This document shows, piece after piece, positions 1 through 8,359 of a stretch of DNA of 64,000 bases. The notes beneath the pieces are model-generated. The model did no database searches and had not been told where the DNA came from. It saw only the letters and a list, made by a program, of their open reading frames with translations. This DNA comes from Silvimonas soli. GTDB taxonomy: Bacteria > Pseudomonadota > Gammaproteobacteria > Burkholderiales > Chitinibacteraceae. A program made the translations under genes and the position numbers. The stretch is from assembly GCF_030035605.1 (NCBI RefSeq), contig NZ_CP106736.1:3162001-3226000 (forward strand), given 5' to 3'. Every line of letters starts with the position of its first letter. Positions within the stretch are counted from its first letter, which is position 1.

Positions 1-828
1 GGTGGCGGGGTCTTCGGTGGCAACCAGAAACGGGCGGCCGTCCTGGCAGGCGCGCATCACATTGGTGGGCGTGGTGTTTTGCAGTTCGGCAATTTCCTGG
101 CTGACTTCTGCTTCGGCTGCACTACGCGCCTTATCCCACTCTTGCGGGTCGATCTGGCCATTGCGATCAGTATCAAACCGGCGCAGCAGATCGTGTTGAT
201 CACGTTTCCAGTCGGCCAGTTTGAGCGATACCGCCAACCGGAAGTCCGCTGGCTGGTCGCGTACCGAGACAAACTCGCCCAAGGCATATATGGCGTCGCC
301 GGCACGGATAGTCCACGCGGTATAGCGCTGCTTGCCATCGTGGGTCACGGTTTTTTCGGTAGTGATTTCTGCCGCATCCGGATCAATCAGGCAGCGGCCA
401 CTGCCGTCGCTGATCAGAAAGCCGTGATCGCTTTCCAGCGTCTGCTGGTGCACGTAACTGTCACGGTTATTGGCGCCGCTTTGCAGTTCAGCGATGTCAA
501 CGCGATACCACACGCACTGCATGCCGGTGCCTGGGCAAATCAGTGAACCGTCGTCCAGCGCCTGCGCGTGCCCGGCGATTTCCACATAACCCTGAGGCGC
601 AGAGGCGATGCGCGCTACCGGCGTGTCGGACAGCAAGCGATAACGGCGGCGATGATGCACCCACGCAATCAGCGATGAGACGGCGATCAAGCCCAGGGCC
701 AGCGTAAAATTGCGGGGTTTATGGGTGAGGAAAGCCACCCACAGCGCCATCAGTTCGATCGCCAGCAAGCCTGCGCCAAAACTCAAACGGCGCAGGTTGG
801 GCAGTTGCAGATTGAACAAATCAATCAT
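1..828 (-). CDS. GIDE-like membrane protein with EF-hand (3' end outside window)
   Basis: The frame is open from an ATG at 828 to the window edge, giving 276 codons without a stop, so the C-terminus is missing. Two hydrophobic segments lie near residues 16-36 and 41-58 and are followed by a basic stretch. The next part (about residues 65-190) resembles the GIDE domain of MUL1-type membrane proteins, with the pattern GYVEIAGHAQ, then a Cys and a WYRVDI strand. Residues 219-230 form a textbook calcium-binding EF-hand loop (DTDRNGQIDPQE). The start lies 30 bases beyond the stop of lemA, so the two are probably one operon. The domain name is family inference; the membrane topology and EF-hand are seen directly. 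Confidence 0.68.
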   Translation of the reverse strand, partial: MIDLFNLQLPNLRRLSFGAGLLAIELMALWVAFLTHKPRNFTLALGLIAVSSLIAWVHHRRRYRLLSDTPVARIASAPQGYVEIAGHAQALDDGSLICPGTGMQCVWYRVDIAELQSGANNRDSYVHQQTLESDHGFLISDGSGRCLIDPDAAEITTEKTVTHDGKQRYTAWTIRAGDAIYALGEFVSVRDQPADFRLAVSLKLADWKRDQHDLLRRFDTDRNGQIDPQEWDKARSAAEAEVSQEIAELQNTTPTNVMRACQDGRPFLVATEDPAT

Positions 829-858
829 GAGAGAACAACTTGTGAGTAGAGCGGGCGA

Positions 859-1428
859 TCAGCGCTGAAACAACGCGCCAACCGAGACATCCTGCTTTTC
901 GTGGGAATCAAATTCCAGCAATTGGGCTGGCTGAAAGTGGAACGCATTGGCGACGATGACATCGGGGAATTGTTCAATGCGCACGTTGTTGATGTTGACC
1001 GAGTCGTTGTAATACTCGCGCCGGTCAGCAATATCGTTTTCAAGTTGGGTAATACGCCCGGCCAGATTCTGAAACTGCATATTGGCGCGCAATTCCGGAT
1101 AGGCCTCAACGGTGGCGTACAAAGAACCAAGACCGGTGCGCAATTGTTGCTCAGCAATGCCCAGCGCGGGGATATCGTGTTTCTCACGGGCTTGCGCTAC
1201 ACCGTTGCGCGCCAGCATGATTTTTTCCAGCGTTTCGCTTTCAAATTGCATGTAGTGCTTGCAGGTTTCCACCAGCTTGGGCAGTTCGTCATGCCGTTGC
1301 TTCAACAGCACGTCGATGTTGGACCAGGCCCGGCTAATGTTGTGTTTGAGTGCGACGAGGTTGTTGTAAAGCATCACAAAGTACACCAGTACAACTGCGA
1401 TCAGTGCGAAGAAGATAATGAGCGGCAT
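859..1428 (-). CDS. lemA: LemA family protein
   Basis: A 189-residue protein with one N-terminal transmembrane helix (about residues 2-20) followed by the long coiled helical body typical of LemA, including the YNNLV and RAWSNIDVLLKQR motifs. The family is widespread and membrane-attached; its biochemical role is unsettled. I chose the ATG at 1428 because it places the helix at the very N-terminus and gives the normal family length. An upstream TTG at 1512 would add 28 basic residues. The downstream partner is the GIDE-like membrane protein. hisC lies upstream but is separated by a terminator. Confidence 0.88.
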   Translation of the reverse strand: MPLIIFFALIAVVLVYFVMLYNNLVALKHNISRAWSNIDVLLKQRHDELPKLVETCKHYMQFESETLEKIMLARNGVAQAREKHDIPALGIAEQQLRTGLGSLYATVEAYPELRANMQFQNLAGRITQLENDIADRREYYNDSVNINNVRIEQFPDVIVANAFHFQPAQLLEFDSHEKQDVSVGALFQR

Positions 1429-1565
1429 TCGGGTTTTTCCGTATGATCGTTTTTTGCGAACCTTAGCCTTCGCCGCCGGATGCCGCAAGCGCGGCGCTTG
1501 GGGTGTCGCCAAATTGGGACTAGGCTTGAAACGGAACGCGCAAACGTGCCATGCGGCGCATTAAA

Positions 1566-1599
1566 AAAACCGATCCCGCTGTAAGTCGGGATCGGTTTT
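1566..1599 (-). terminator. Intrinsic terminator after hisC
   Basis: A 13-bp perfect stem (1566-1578 with 1587-1599) with an 8-base loop. Read on the minus strand it is followed by a T-run. It lies just after the hisC stop and before lemA, so it should end the hisC transcript. Confidence 0.85.
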
Positions 1600-1620
1600 G
1601 GCGTAATTTGCAAAGCTGGT

Positions 1621-2682
1621 TTATTGGGCGATGATCTGCTGCAAGGCGTCTACCAGCGCTTCGCATTCGGCATCGGTACCAATGCTGATCCGCAAATACT
1701 GGTTAATCCGCTCTTGCTTGAAGTGACGCACCAGAATTGCCTTGGCCCGCAGGTTGGCGGCCAGCGTTGCTGCATCGTGTTGCGGATGCCGGGCAAAGAT
1801 GAAATTGGCGGCTGAAGGCAGTACGTCAAAACCAAGCAGATTCAATCCGGCGACCAGCTTTTCCCGCGTATCAATTACGCCCTGACAAGTGCGGCGGAAG
1901 TAGCTCTCGTCCTCAATTGCCGCAACCGAACCGGCAATCGCCAGTCGGTCCAGCGGATAGCTGTTAAAGCTGTTCTTGACCCGGTCCAGCGCCTCGATCA
2001 GCTCTGGATGACCCACCGCAAAACCCACGCGCAGCCCAGCCAGCGAGCGCGACTTGGACAAGGTGTGAATCACCAGCAAGTTTGGATAGCGCTTGATCAG
2101 CGGGATCACCGTTTCGCCGCCGAAGTCCACATAGGCCTCATCCACCACCACCACGACATCTGGATGCGCTTGCAACAGCAATTCGATTTCGGCGGTACTC
2201 AACAAAATGCCGGTGGGCGCATTGGGATTGGCAATGATGATTGCACCGCATTCCTGGTCGTAATCGGCCAGGCGAATGCGCATGTTTTCATCCAGCGGCA
2301 CGACGCGGTGCTTCACGCCATACAGGCTGCAATAGGTCGGATAAAACGAATAGGTGATATCCGCGAACAGCAGTGGTTTCTCATGATTGAGCAGTGCCAT
2401 GAACACATGAGCCAGCACCTCGTCCGAGCCATTGCCGACGAACACCTCATTGGCCGCAATGCCGTGATACGCCGCAATGGTCTGCTTGAGGCGATCAGCA
2501 TTCGGGTCCGGATACAGGCGCAACGTATCGGCGGTTTCGGCCTTGATGGCTTCCAGCACACGGGGCGACGGTCCGAACGGGTTTTCGTTGGTGTTGAGCT
2601 TGATCAGGTTGGTGATCTTGGGTTGCTCACCCGGCACATACGGGGTGAGCGTTTGGACGATGGGACTCCAGAAGCGGCTCAT
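1621..2682 (-). CDS. hisC: Histidinol-phosphate aminotransferase
   Basis: A 353-residue fold-type I PLP aminotransferase that converts imidazole-acetol phosphate and glutamate to histidinol phosphate in histidine synthesis. Seen: the N-terminal LNTNENPFGPSP motif, the ANPNAPTG loop, DEAYVDF, and the PLP lysine K210 in HTLSKSRSLAGLR, followed by a GLRVGF segment. Length is normal. The gene stands alone between terminator-like structures rather than in a his operon, which is common outside enterobacteria. Some HisC-like enzymes have other amino-acid substrates, but the overall pattern favours HisC. Confidence 0.9.
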   Translation of the reverse strand: MSRFWSPIVQTLTPYVPGEQPKITNLIKLNTNENPFGPSPRVLEAIKAETADTLRLYPDPNADRLKQTIAAYHGIAANEVFVGNGSDEVLAHVFMALLNHEKPLLFADITYSFYPTYCSLYGVKHRVVPLDENMRIRLADYDQECGAIIIANPNAPTGILLSTAEIELLLQAHPDVVVVVDEAYVDFGGETVIPLIKRYPNLLVIHTLSKSRSLAGLRVGFAVGHPELIEALDRVKNSFNSYPLDRLAIAGSVAAIEDESYFRRTCQGVIDTREKLVAGLNLLGFDVLPSAANFIFARHPQHDAATLAANLRAKAILVRHFKQERINQYLRISIGTDAECEALVDALQQIIAQ

Positions 2683-2821
2683 GGTGTGTCAACAAGGGGG
2701 AGGTTGTTTGAGGGGTAATCGTATCATGAGGAGGTGGTTTTTTTGGTGCGAGGGGATTCCTGGATACGCGGGCAACCAGCATGGTTAAGCGGACTAAACA
2801 GAAAAACTGTACTTAATTAGC

Positions 2822-2901
2822 GCCTTTGGCACGGATGTGAAAGGCGTTTGATACCCGGGGGGGCCGGGGTATCAAACGCTTTTAAACCCCGTGCCGAAGG
2901 C
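2822..2901. repeat. Large nested inverted repeat (two-storey hairpin)
   Basis: The inner stem pairs 2840-2856 with 2867-2883 (17 bp, one G-T pair) around a GC-rich loop. The outer stem pairs 2822-2834 with 2889-2901 (13 bp, one G-T pair), with a 5x5 internal loop between them. The right outer arm can alternatively fold on itself; on the minus strand this is GTGCCTTCGGCAC, a C(UUCG)G tetraloop hairpin. It lies between hisC and the gene ending at 2931. No long T-run follows on either strand. Confidence 0.75.
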
Positions 2902-2930
2902 ACTCAAGCTTTTACAGGCCACAGCCACAC

Positions 2931-4130
2931 TCACTTCCGCGCCTTCAAAACTCCGCGCAACCCAGCCAACGCACCACCTCGCAACATCCCGTAATTATAG
3001 AAACCAACATGCTCAATCCCTTGCCCACGCAAGCCGTCCAGTGCAGCCCCGGTTTGGGCACCATCGCCCAGATCTGGAACCCCTGGCCGCAGAATGCCGC
3101 GTACGCGGCTGGCGTCACCCACGCGGCGCACGGTGTCGACGGCGTCGGCAACAACGCGACCAGCATCAGGCTCGTAGAACGGTACTTCGATACCATCGGC
3201 AGCAAAGGCCAGCGCTTTCAGGTCGCTGCCTTCCAGCCAGGTTTGCGCGGTGGGGCGTTGCACGGTGGGGATGACGTATAGCGCCACTTCTGCGGGGATT
3301 TCGCTGCGGATGCGGGCGACCAGTTGCGTCACGTAGTTCTGGCGCATGCGAATAAACGCCGCCAGTTCCTGGTCTTCCAGCAGATCGGCGGTGAGCCACG
3401 CGCCGGCTTGATCTGCAGCGGCATCGGCGGGGCTGGCGAGGTAACCATCTACCCGTGTGCGAATACGGCTGGCCAGTCCGGCGGCATCAATGCCTTGCTG
3501 GCGCGCATTGCTCTGGCAGGCATCGCAAAAACACAGGCCGAGCATGGTATCCAGCCACAAATTGCTGCGAACCTGCGCAAATTCGTGATGGTAGCCGTGG
3601 GCGAAGGGCGTCCAGCCAGGCGACTCCAGCGTCAAACTTTGCCATGGCAGCGTGCGGGCCAGGTCGTTGCTCAGGTCGACGGCGTAATCAGCCAGCGCCG
3701 GTTGCATCGGGCAGGGCGCGTACACATAGCCATCGCCCCACGCGTTTTTCACCGTCAACTCCGGGTGAGCTTCACCCAGGCGGGTGTTGTGGAACAGCAC
3801 AGTCCACGCCGACAAAGGTAAACGGCCATCGCTGGCCAGGTCATAGGCCACCTGGCGCATGGCGGCGCTGGAGTGCGGCTTGGGCTGGATCGCCCGGTAG
3901 CGGCTGGGCTGCGGGTTGAAGTAAACGGTGCCGTCTTCCGGGAAATACACCTTGCCCGGCCCGCTAACACGTGGGCGCAGGAATTTGCCGGCGTGATAAC
4001 TGGTCGCCAGGCTCAGGCCATCTACGCCCAGATCGAGAATTTCATCCACAGTGCTGCGGGTGTCGCGTCCGGCCAGGTCCCAGGCGTAGGCGTACAGAGA
4101 GTGGCGGGCGGCGGGGCGGCGTTGGCTCAT
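2931..4130 (-). CDS. Uncharacterised protein, possible TIM-barrel glycosidase-like fold
   Basis: I do not recognise this 399-residue protein by name. It has no signal peptide. Regularly spaced hydrophobic strands and helices (VDGLSLATSYH near the start, ALYVIPTVQR and DGIEVPFYEP later, HVGFYNYGML at the end) suggest an alpha/beta barrel. A CFCDAC motif at residues 200-205 resembles the CxCxxC motif seen in several putative glycoside hydrolases of the GH10-like/GHL type. LTLESPGW (about 166-173) could carry an acidic catalytic residue. The start is an ATG at 4130 without a strong ribosome site. It stands alone with opposite-strand dusB upstream. Glycosidase activity is inference only. Confidence 0.6.
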   Translation of the reverse strand: MSQRRPAARHSLYAYAWDLAGRDTRSTVDEILDLGVDGLSLATSYHAGKFLRPRVSGPGKVYFPEDGTVYFNPQPSRYRAIQPKPHSSAAMRQVAYDLASDGRLPLSAWTVLFHNTRLGEAHPELTVKNAWGDGYVYAPCPMQPALADYAVDLSNDLARTLPWQSLTLESPGWTPFAHGYHHEFAQVRSNLWLDTMLGLCFCDACQSNARQQGIDAAGLASRIRTRVDGYLASPADAAADQAGAWLTADLLEDQELAAFIRMRQNYVTQLVARIRSEIPAEVALYVIPTVQRPTAQTWLEGSDLKALAFAADGIEVPFYEPDAGRVVADAVDTVRRVGDASRVRGILRPGVPDLGDGAQTGAALDGLRGQGIEHVGFYNYGMLRGGALAGLRGVLKARK

Positions 4131-4415
4131 GGCAGGTTGTACTCAATTCGGCAGGTGGGCGGGCATGACTTGATTGCACGTGAGTCATGTTTCGTGGCGA
4201 TTTTGAACCGCAATTTCGGCCGTTGCGTAAATAAACGTTACAAATGATTTTATGCGAGGCGTAAGGCAGGGCTGTGAGCTGCTGGCTGGCGCACGAAAAG
4301 TGTTTCCTGCCAAACGGTTGAGACATCCTGGTAGAGGGGGTCTGGGCAGACTGCATTCAGGCTGGATATATGCCGTATATGCGACTGTACTGCTATGCCG
4401 TTGACGCACTTTCGG

Positions 4416-4444
4416 TTGCCCAAAATTTAAGCAGGCGGTAGAAT
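4416..4444 (+). promoter_or_regulatory. Sigma-70-type promoter for dusB-fis
   Basis: A TTGCCC -35 element at 4416-4421 and a TAGAAT -10 element at 4439-4444 are separated by 17 bases, about 30 bases before the dusB start codon. The rest of the 342-base gap 4131-4472 shows no gene. It must also hold the promoter of the divergent gene at 2931-4130, which I could not place. Confidence 0.6.
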
Positions 4445-4472
4445 TCCGGCCTTTTCTGCGACCGCGGTTCCT

Positions 4473-5510
4473 ATGCAGATCGGCCCTTTTTCCTTACAAA
4501 ACAATCTGTTCGTTGCGCCCATGGCGGGGGTGACGGATCGGCCATTTCGCCAGTTATGTCGCCATTTCGGGGCCGGTTATGCCGTGTCCGAGATGATTAC
4601 GGCCAATAACGCGCTGTGGAGTAACGAAAAAACCCGCCGCCGGATGGATCATGCGGGCGAACCTGGTCCTATTGCCGTGCAGATTGCAGGTTCTGATCCG
4701 GCCATGATGGCGCAGGCGGCCAAATTAAACGTAGAACTGGGCGCGCAGATTATCGATATCAACATGGGCTGCCCGGCCAAGAAGGTATGCAACAAACTGG
4801 CGGGTTCGGCTCTGTTGAAAGACGAAGCGCTGGTGGGCGAGATTCTGGACGCGGTGGTTGCTGCGGTAGATGTGCCGGTGACGCTGAAAACCCGGTTGGG
4901 TTTTTGCAACGGTGAAGAGAATGTTTTACGCGTGGCCGAGCGGGCGCAATCGGCTGGTATTGCGGCCTTGGCGTTGCATGGCCGCACGCGGGAAGACATG
5001 TACAACGGCGCAGCCCGCTATGAGCTGATCCGTGAAGTGAAGCACATGCTGCGCATACCGGTGATTGCCAATGGCGACATCGATACGCCACAAAAGGCGA
5101 AAGCCGTACTTGAGGCCACCGGGGCCGATGCCATCATGATCGGCCGGGCCGCGCAGGGGCGGCCGTGGATGTTCCGCGAAATTGCACATTATCTGGCGAC
5201 CGGCGACATGTTGCCGCCGCCGCAGGTTGTTGAAATTCGTAGTGTTTTATTACAACACCTTGACGAGCTTTACACGTTTTATGGTGAGTATTCCGGTTGC
5301 CGCATTGCCCGCAAGCATATCGCCTGGTATACCAAGGGTTTGCACGACGGCAACGCGTTTCGGCAAGCCATGTACCAACTGGATTCGACCAGCGCACAGC
5401 ATGCTGCCGTACAGCACTATTTTGATGGTTTGGCTTCACTGGGCGAGCGCCTGATTTATGAGGTGGCCGTATCAGATCAGGATGGCAAGGACGATTTGCA
5501 GGCAGCATGA
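4473..5510 (+). CDS. dusB: tRNA-dihydrouridine synthase B
   Basis: A 345-residue FMN enzyme that reduces uridine in the tRNA D-loop with NADPH. Seen: the start LFVAPMAGVTDRPFR, the catalytic cysteine C100 in DINMGCPAKKVC, LKTRLGF, the ALHGRTREDMY flavin-site motif, NGDIDTP and IGRAAQGRPWMF. Length is normal for DusB. It is followed by fis, as in enterobacteria, which supports the DusB rather than DusA or DusC assignment. The start ATG at 4473 lies about 30 bases beyond the proposed promoter. Confidence 0.95.
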   Translation: MQIGPFSLQNNLFVAPMAGVTDRPFRQLCRHFGAGYAVSEMITANNALWSNEKTRRRMDHAGEPGPIAVQIAGSDPAMMAQAAKLNVELGAQIIDINMGCPAKKVCNKLAGSALLKDEALVGEILDAVVAAVDVPVTLKTRLGFCNGEENVLRVAERAQSAGIAALALHGRTREDMYNGAARYELIREVKHMLRIPVIANGDIDTPQKAKAVLEATGADAIMIGRAAQGRPWMFREIAHYLATGDMLPPPQVVEIRSVLLQHLDELYTFYGEYSGCRIARKHIAWYTKGLHDGNAFRQAMYQLDSTSAQHAAVQHYFDGLASLGERLIYEVAVSDQDGKDDLQAA

Positions 5511-5538
5511 GTCGATAGCAAGGCAAGCAGACAAGGGT

Positions 5539-5560
5539 GGTCGGCGATAAGGCGCCGACC
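5539..5560 (+). other. Hairpin between dusB and fis
   Basis: An 8-bp perfect stem (5539-5546 with 5553-5560) and a 6-base loop lie in the 143-base gap. No T-run follows, so it is more likely a processing or stability element than a full terminator. Confidence 0.4.
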
Positions 5561-5653
5561 CAACGCCGCACTATCAAATCGGCAGTCCGCACAAACAACA
5601 CACAATCAAGCCCCGAGCGACAAGACTTAGGGGTAGTTTCAGGGAAAGCAATA

Positions 5654-5917
5654 ATGAACCAGCCAGCAACTTGCGTAATTACGCAGGATGAAGATCCCAT
5701 CGCCGAGTCGATCAGGGCCTCGCTTGCACAATATTTTGAGGATCTGGACGGTGAGGCGCCGTGCGCGTTGTACGACATGGTGCTCGCCCGCGTGGAAAAA
5801 CCCTTGCTGGAGCTGGTGCTGACCCACGTTGCCGGAAACCAGACTCGTGCCGCCGAGGTGCTGGGGATCAATCGCAATACGCTGCGCAAAAAATTACAGA
5901 CGTACGACATGCTTTAA
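5654..5917 (+). CDS. fis: Fis family nucleoid-associated DNA-binding protein
   Basis: An 87-residue protein with the C-terminal helix-turn-helix GNQTRAAEVLGINRNTLRKK typical of Fis and of NtrC C-termini, preceded by the helical dimer region (LYDMVLARVEKPLLELVL). The ATG at 5654 follows an AGGGA ribosome site; upstream in-frame codons would add a non-conserved, low-complexity extension. Fis is a growth-phase-dependent architectural regulator that bends DNA. Its position after dusB matches the enterobacterial dusB-fis operon. The N-terminal beta-hairpin region (residues 1-20) is poorly conserved, as usual for beta-proteobacterial Fis. Confidence 0.92.
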   Translation: MNQPATCVITQDEDPIAESIRASLAQYFEDLDGEAPCALYDMVLARVEKPLLELVLTHVAGNQTRAAEVLGINRNTLRKKLQTYDML

Positions 5918-5998
5918 CAGTCGTATCGCTAGTACGGTTCCACTGTGTTTTGTTTTTAGTGATTTACACCCCCTCTTGGGCATCAGGAAAAAACAGCA

Positions 5999-7561
5999 AT
6001 GACCACCATCAAGCGCGCGCTGATCAGCGTCTCCGACAAAACCGGTGTTCTGGAATTTGCACAAGCCCTGGCGGGCTTTGGCGTTCAGATCCTTTCTACC
6101 GGCGGCACAGCCAAACTGCTGGCAGACAACAATGTGCCAGTGACAGAAGTCGCCGATTACACCGGTTTTCCCGAAATGCTGGATGGTCGCGTCAAGACGC
6201 TGCATCCCAAGATTCACGGCGGCATTCTGGGTCGTCGTGATCTGCCCGCTCATGTGGCCAAAATGGCTGAACACGACATCGGCAATATCGATCTGGTGTG
6301 CGTGAACCTGTACCCGTTCGAAGCGACCATCGCCCGTCCGGATTGCACCTTTGAAGATGCCATCGAAAACATCGACATCGGTGGTCCGGCCATGGTCCGT
6401 TCCGCTGCCAAGAACCACGCACACGTGGCGATTGTGACCGACGCCGAAGATTACGCCCCGCTGGTTGCCGAACTGAAAGCCGGTAACGGTAGCTTGAGCC
6501 TGGCCACCCGCATCAATCTGGCCAAGAAAGCGTTCAGCCATACCGCGGCCTACGATGGTGCAATCTCCAATTACCTGACCGCGCTGGCCGCCAATGGCGA
6601 AAAGAAAGTGTGGCCAGATCGGCTGAACCTGCAATTCGCCAAAGTGCAAGACATGCGTTACGGCGAGAACCCGCACCAAGCGGCTGCCTTCTACCGCGAT
6701 CTGGACCCGGCTGCCGGTAGCCTGGCGAGTTATCACCAGTTCCAGGGCAAAGAACTTTCGTACAACAACATTGCGGATTCCGATGCAGCGTGGGAAGCCG
6801 TCAAGCAGTTTGAAGAGCCGGCATGTGTCATCGTCAAGCACGCCAACCCGTGCGGCGTGGCAGTTGGCGCAGATACTTTCTCGGCCTATCGCCTGGCTTT
6901 TGCCACCGACACGACTTCGGCTTTCGGCGGGATCATCGCCTTCAACCGTGAAGTGGACGGCGACACCGTACAAGCTGTTGCAGCTCAGTTCCTGGAAGTA
7001 TTGATCGCGCCAGCCTATACCGCTGAAGCGCTGGCGTTGTTGGCCAAGAAGCCGAATGTGCGTGTTTTGTCGGTGCCAATCGAAAACGGTGCCAACCGAT
7101 TTGACGTCAAGCGCGTTGGTGGTGGGTTGCTGGTGCAAACACCGGATGTCCATGCCCTGACCCTGGCTGATCTGAAAGTCGTGACCAAAAAGGCCCCGAC
7201 TGATGCGCAACTGAAAGACATGCTGTTTGCATGGCGTGTTGCCAAGTTTGTGAAATCCAACGCGATTGTGTTCTGCGGCAAGGGCCAGACACTGGGTATT
7301 GGCGCAGGTCAGATGAGCCGTGTGGATTCGACCAAAATCGCTGCCATCAAGGCACGCAGCGCCGGTCTGGAACTGCGTGGTTCGGTGGCCGCGTCTGATG
7401 CGTTCTTCCCGTTCCGTGATGGCGTTGATGTCATTGCCGAAAACGGCGTGGCCGCGATCATCCAGCCGGGCGGTTCGGTGCGTGACGAAGAAGTCATCGC
7501 CGCCGCAGATGAGCATGGCATTGCAATGGTGCTCACCGGCATCCGTCATTTCCGCCATTAA
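5999..7561 (+). CDS. purH: Bifunctional AICAR transformylase / IMP cyclohydrolase
   Basis: A 520-residue enzyme performing the last two steps of IMP synthesis. The N-terminal IMP cyclohydrolase part (about 1-195) shows ALISVSDKTG, LSTGGTAKLL, LDGRVKTLHPKIHGG and NIDIGGPAMVRSAAKNH. The C-terminal transformylase shows RYGENPHQ, GKELSYNNI, VKHANPCG, TSAFGGIIAFNR and a final IQPGGSVRDEEVI. Full family length. It starts 81 bases after fis with no terminator seen, so read-through from dusB-fis is possible. purD follows after pagP, keeping two purine genes close together. Confidence 0.97.
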   Translation: MTTIKRALISVSDKTGVLEFAQALAGFGVQILSTGGTAKLLADNNVPVTEVADYTGFPEMLDGRVKTLHPKIHGGILGRRDLPAHVAKMAEHDIGNIDLVCVNLYPFEATIARPDCTFEDAIENIDIGGPAMVRSAAKNHAHVAIVTDAEDYAPLVAELKAGNGSLSLATRINLAKKAFSHTAAYDGAISNYLTALAANGEKKVWPDRLNLQFAKVQDMRYGENPHQAAAFYRDLDPAAGSLASYHQFQGKELSYNNIADSDAAWEAVKQFEEPACVIVKHANPCGVAVGADTFSAYRLAFATDTTSAFGGIIAFNREVDGDTVQAVAAQFLEVLIAPAYTAEALALLAKKPNVRVLSVPIENGANRFDVKRVGGGLLVQTPDVHALTLADLKVVTKKAPTDAQLKDMLFAWRVAKFVKSNAIVFCGKGQTLGIGAGQMSRVDSTKIAAIKARSAGLELRGSVAASDAFFPFRDGVDVIAENGVAAIIQPGGSVRDEEVIAAADEHGIAMVLTGIRHFRH

Positions 7562-7595
7562 TCTGGCGCGTTGTATTGCGCAGTACCTTTGAAAG

Positions 7596-7639
7596 GTCTG
7601 AGCCGACAACCGCCGCAATGCGCGTTGTCCGGCTCAGAC
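7596..7639 (+). other. Long hairpin downstream of purH
   Basis: About 15 bp of stem (7596-7610 with 7624-7639, one bulged base) and a 13-base loop. No clear T-run follows. It may be an imperfect terminator or a 3'-end stability element for the purH mRNA. The rest of the 223-base gap before pagP shows nothing else. Confidence 0.5.
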
Positions 7640-7784
7640 AGAGCAGGTGGTCCGCCATGAACTGCGGCTTGCTTGCTCGTGCGGTAATTGTCTGGCCACT
7701 TTTTTGGGGTCGTGGCTCGCGGTAGCATCTTTGCCACGGGCTTATGTCGCGCCGCACCATTTAATAACCAACAAACTATTTCTC

Positions 7785-8345
7785 ATGAAAAAAACGCTTG
7801 CTGCCTTGACCTTTAGTCTGATCGCGCCTTTTGCGTCAGCCATAGATTGCACTGGAATGGGGAGTTGGTTAAATCAAGCCTGTGCGCACGTTTCCGATGT
7901 AGCCCAGAATGGCAAATCGGACATTTATGTTTCGGGTTACACCTGGCATGATCCAAGCAAATACACCGAAGAAAAGCTTAACGCACTGAACCAGTGGGGC
8001 TGGGGCGGCGGTTACGGCAAGCACGTGGTGGACGAAAACGGCAACGAAGATCTGGTGCTGGGTATGATCTTCTCGGATTCGCACAAGAACCCGGAACTGA
8101 TGGTTGGCTACGCCGGCCTGTGGTTTACCGATCCGGTGCTGGGTGGTTTGTCGCTGGGTGGCGGGTATACGGTGGGGCTGACCTCACGTCGCGATATTTT
8201 TGGCGGCATCCCGTTCCCGATCGTGCTGCCGGTGGCGGTAATCCGCTATCGCCAGGTATCGGTTATGGGTACGTTTATTCCCAGCATGGGTGGCGTTAAC
8301 AATGGCAACGTGGCGTTCTTTTTTAGTCGCTACGAATTCGAATAA
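7785..8345 (+). CDS. pagP: Lipid A palmitoyltransferase PagP
   Basis: A 186-residue outer-membrane beta-barrel acyltransferase that moves palmitate from phospholipid to lipid A. A signal peptide (MKKTLAALTFSLIAPFASA) ends near residue 19. H55 in TWHDP and D98-S99 in SDSH reproduce the catalytic His/Asp/Ser of E. coli PagP with the same 43-residue spacing from His to Asp. PWGGG-like GWGGGYGK, GGYTVGLTSR, PFPIVLPVA and the C-terminal NNGNVAFFFSRYEF also match. The ATG at 7785 was chosen because it starts the signal peptide. Unusual position between purH and purD, 14 bases before purD. Confidence 0.92.
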   Translation: MKKTLAALTFSLIAPFASAIDCTGMGSWLNQACAHVSDVAQNGKSDIYVSGYTWHDPSKYTEEKLNALNQWGWGGGYGKHVVDENGNEDLVLGMIFSDSHKNPELMVGYAGLWFTDPVLGGLSLGGGYTVGLTSRRDIFGGIPFPIVLPVAVIRYRQVSVMGTFIPSMGGVNNGNVAFFFSRYEFE

Positions 8346-8359
8346 TCGGGAAATACAGA

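Noticed and set aside
5894..7618. 574-residue minus-strand frame opposite purH
   Set aside because: It mirrors purH almost exactly and is rich in His, Gln and Arg, as expected for an antisense shadow of a GC-rich gene.
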